In this document: one piece after another, positions 6,364 to 6,492 of the stretch
Layout: every line of letters starts with the position of its first letter
Numbering within the stretch: the stretch's first letter is position 1
Assembly: GCA_015222555.1 (NCBI GenBank)
Contig: JADFVM010000263.1
Location: 1 to 6,492 of the forward strand
Length of the DNA: 6,492 nt
Source of the DNA: Pseudomonadota bacterium
GTDB lineage: Bacteria > Desulfobacterota > JADFVX01
Direction of reading: 5' to 3'
Program-made: the position numbers and the translations under genes
Notes under the pieces: model-generated
Database searches by the model: none
Told to the model about the DNA's origin: nothing
Seen by the model: only the letters and a program-made list of their open reading frames with translations

Positions 6364-6387
6364 GACACATATTGCTAAATATGCGTC
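6364..6387. repeat. Imperfect 24-bp inverted repeat (10-bp arms, 4-base loop)
   Basis: Arms GACACATATT (6364-6373) and AATATGCGTC (6378-6387) pair across the loop GCTA with one mismatch, which is a G-U pair in one RNA strand. There is no T-run next to it, so it is not an evident terminator. It lies upstream of the HEPN remnant in its direction of reading and could be an operator or an element end. The symmetry is stronger than expected in A+T-rich DNA, but its function is unknown. Confidence 0.5.
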
Positions 6388-6428
6388 ATATATTGCGGTT
6401 TTGCGCTTTTCACTGAAAAAATGAAGTT

Positions 6429-6460
6429 AGATTACTTCGCCATATCCTCCTCGCAAAGAC
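6429..6460. repeat. Diverged copy of a short dispersed bacterial repeat
   Basis: On the minus strand the sequence TTTGCGAGGAGGATATGG followed by CGAAGTAATCT resembles the short interspersed repeat of the form TTGCGAGGAGC...CGACGAAGCAATCT, which occurs many times in intergenic DNA of various environmental bacteria. The copy is imperfect (GTAAT for GCAAT, and a changed middle). The match is from memory and only copy number in the host genome would settle it. Confidence 0.45.
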
Positions 6461-6492
6461 TGGTCTCAAAATATTCCCATGCTGTTGCCCCC

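Overview
The window is a stretch of bacterial chromosome of moderate G+C. It carries an ordinary metabolic core (about 1-4770) followed by an accessory, more A+T-rich flank (about 4774-6492). The host cannot be fixed from this sequence. The sigma-54-type promoter and the style of the metabolic genes suggest a Gram-negative lineage of the deltaproteobacterial (Desulfobacterota or similar) kind, but this is an inference held with low confidence.

Left part, minus strand (1977 down to 1): three tightly packed genes read as one operon. First comes a glyoxalase II-type metallo-beta-lactamase-fold hydrolase. Its stop codon shares one base with the start of a 97-residue [2Fe-2S] ferredoxin-like protein. 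That gene in turn overlaps by 7 bases the start of coaBC, the bifunctional enzyme for two steps of coenzyme A synthesis. coaBC runs off the left edge, missing roughly the last 50 residues. coaBC gives no open frame inside the window with both ends, so it must be read as a partial gene.

Middle, plus strand (2257-4650): a full-length NirB, the large subunit of NAD(P)H-dependent assimilatory-type nitrite reductase, with all FAD/NAD, [2Fe-2S] and siroheme-[4Fe-4S] motifs intact. The 279-base divergent spacer in front of it holds a near-consensus -24/-12 (sigma-54) promoter, consistent with nitrogen control. No nirD small subunit follows it. A short spacer with inverted repeats separates it from a convergent gene.

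Right part, minus strand: an ankyrin-repeat protein (5490-4774), whose last 30 or so residues are encoded by a G+C-rich, structured stretch resembling the end of a group II intron. Then comes an A+T-rich stretch without a supportable gene. Next is a decayed Apea-like HEPN gene (about 6301-5860), recognisable only when three reading frames are stitched together. At the edge lie an imperfect 24-bp inverted repeat and a short dispersed-repeat-like sequence. Ankyrin and HEPN genes are common in defence and accessory islands, so this side looks like an eroded accessory patch. I do not see a complete new system here; the most informative signals are the sigma-54 promoter with an orphan nirB, the translationally coupled hydrolase-ferredoxin-coaBC triad, and the HEPN remnant.
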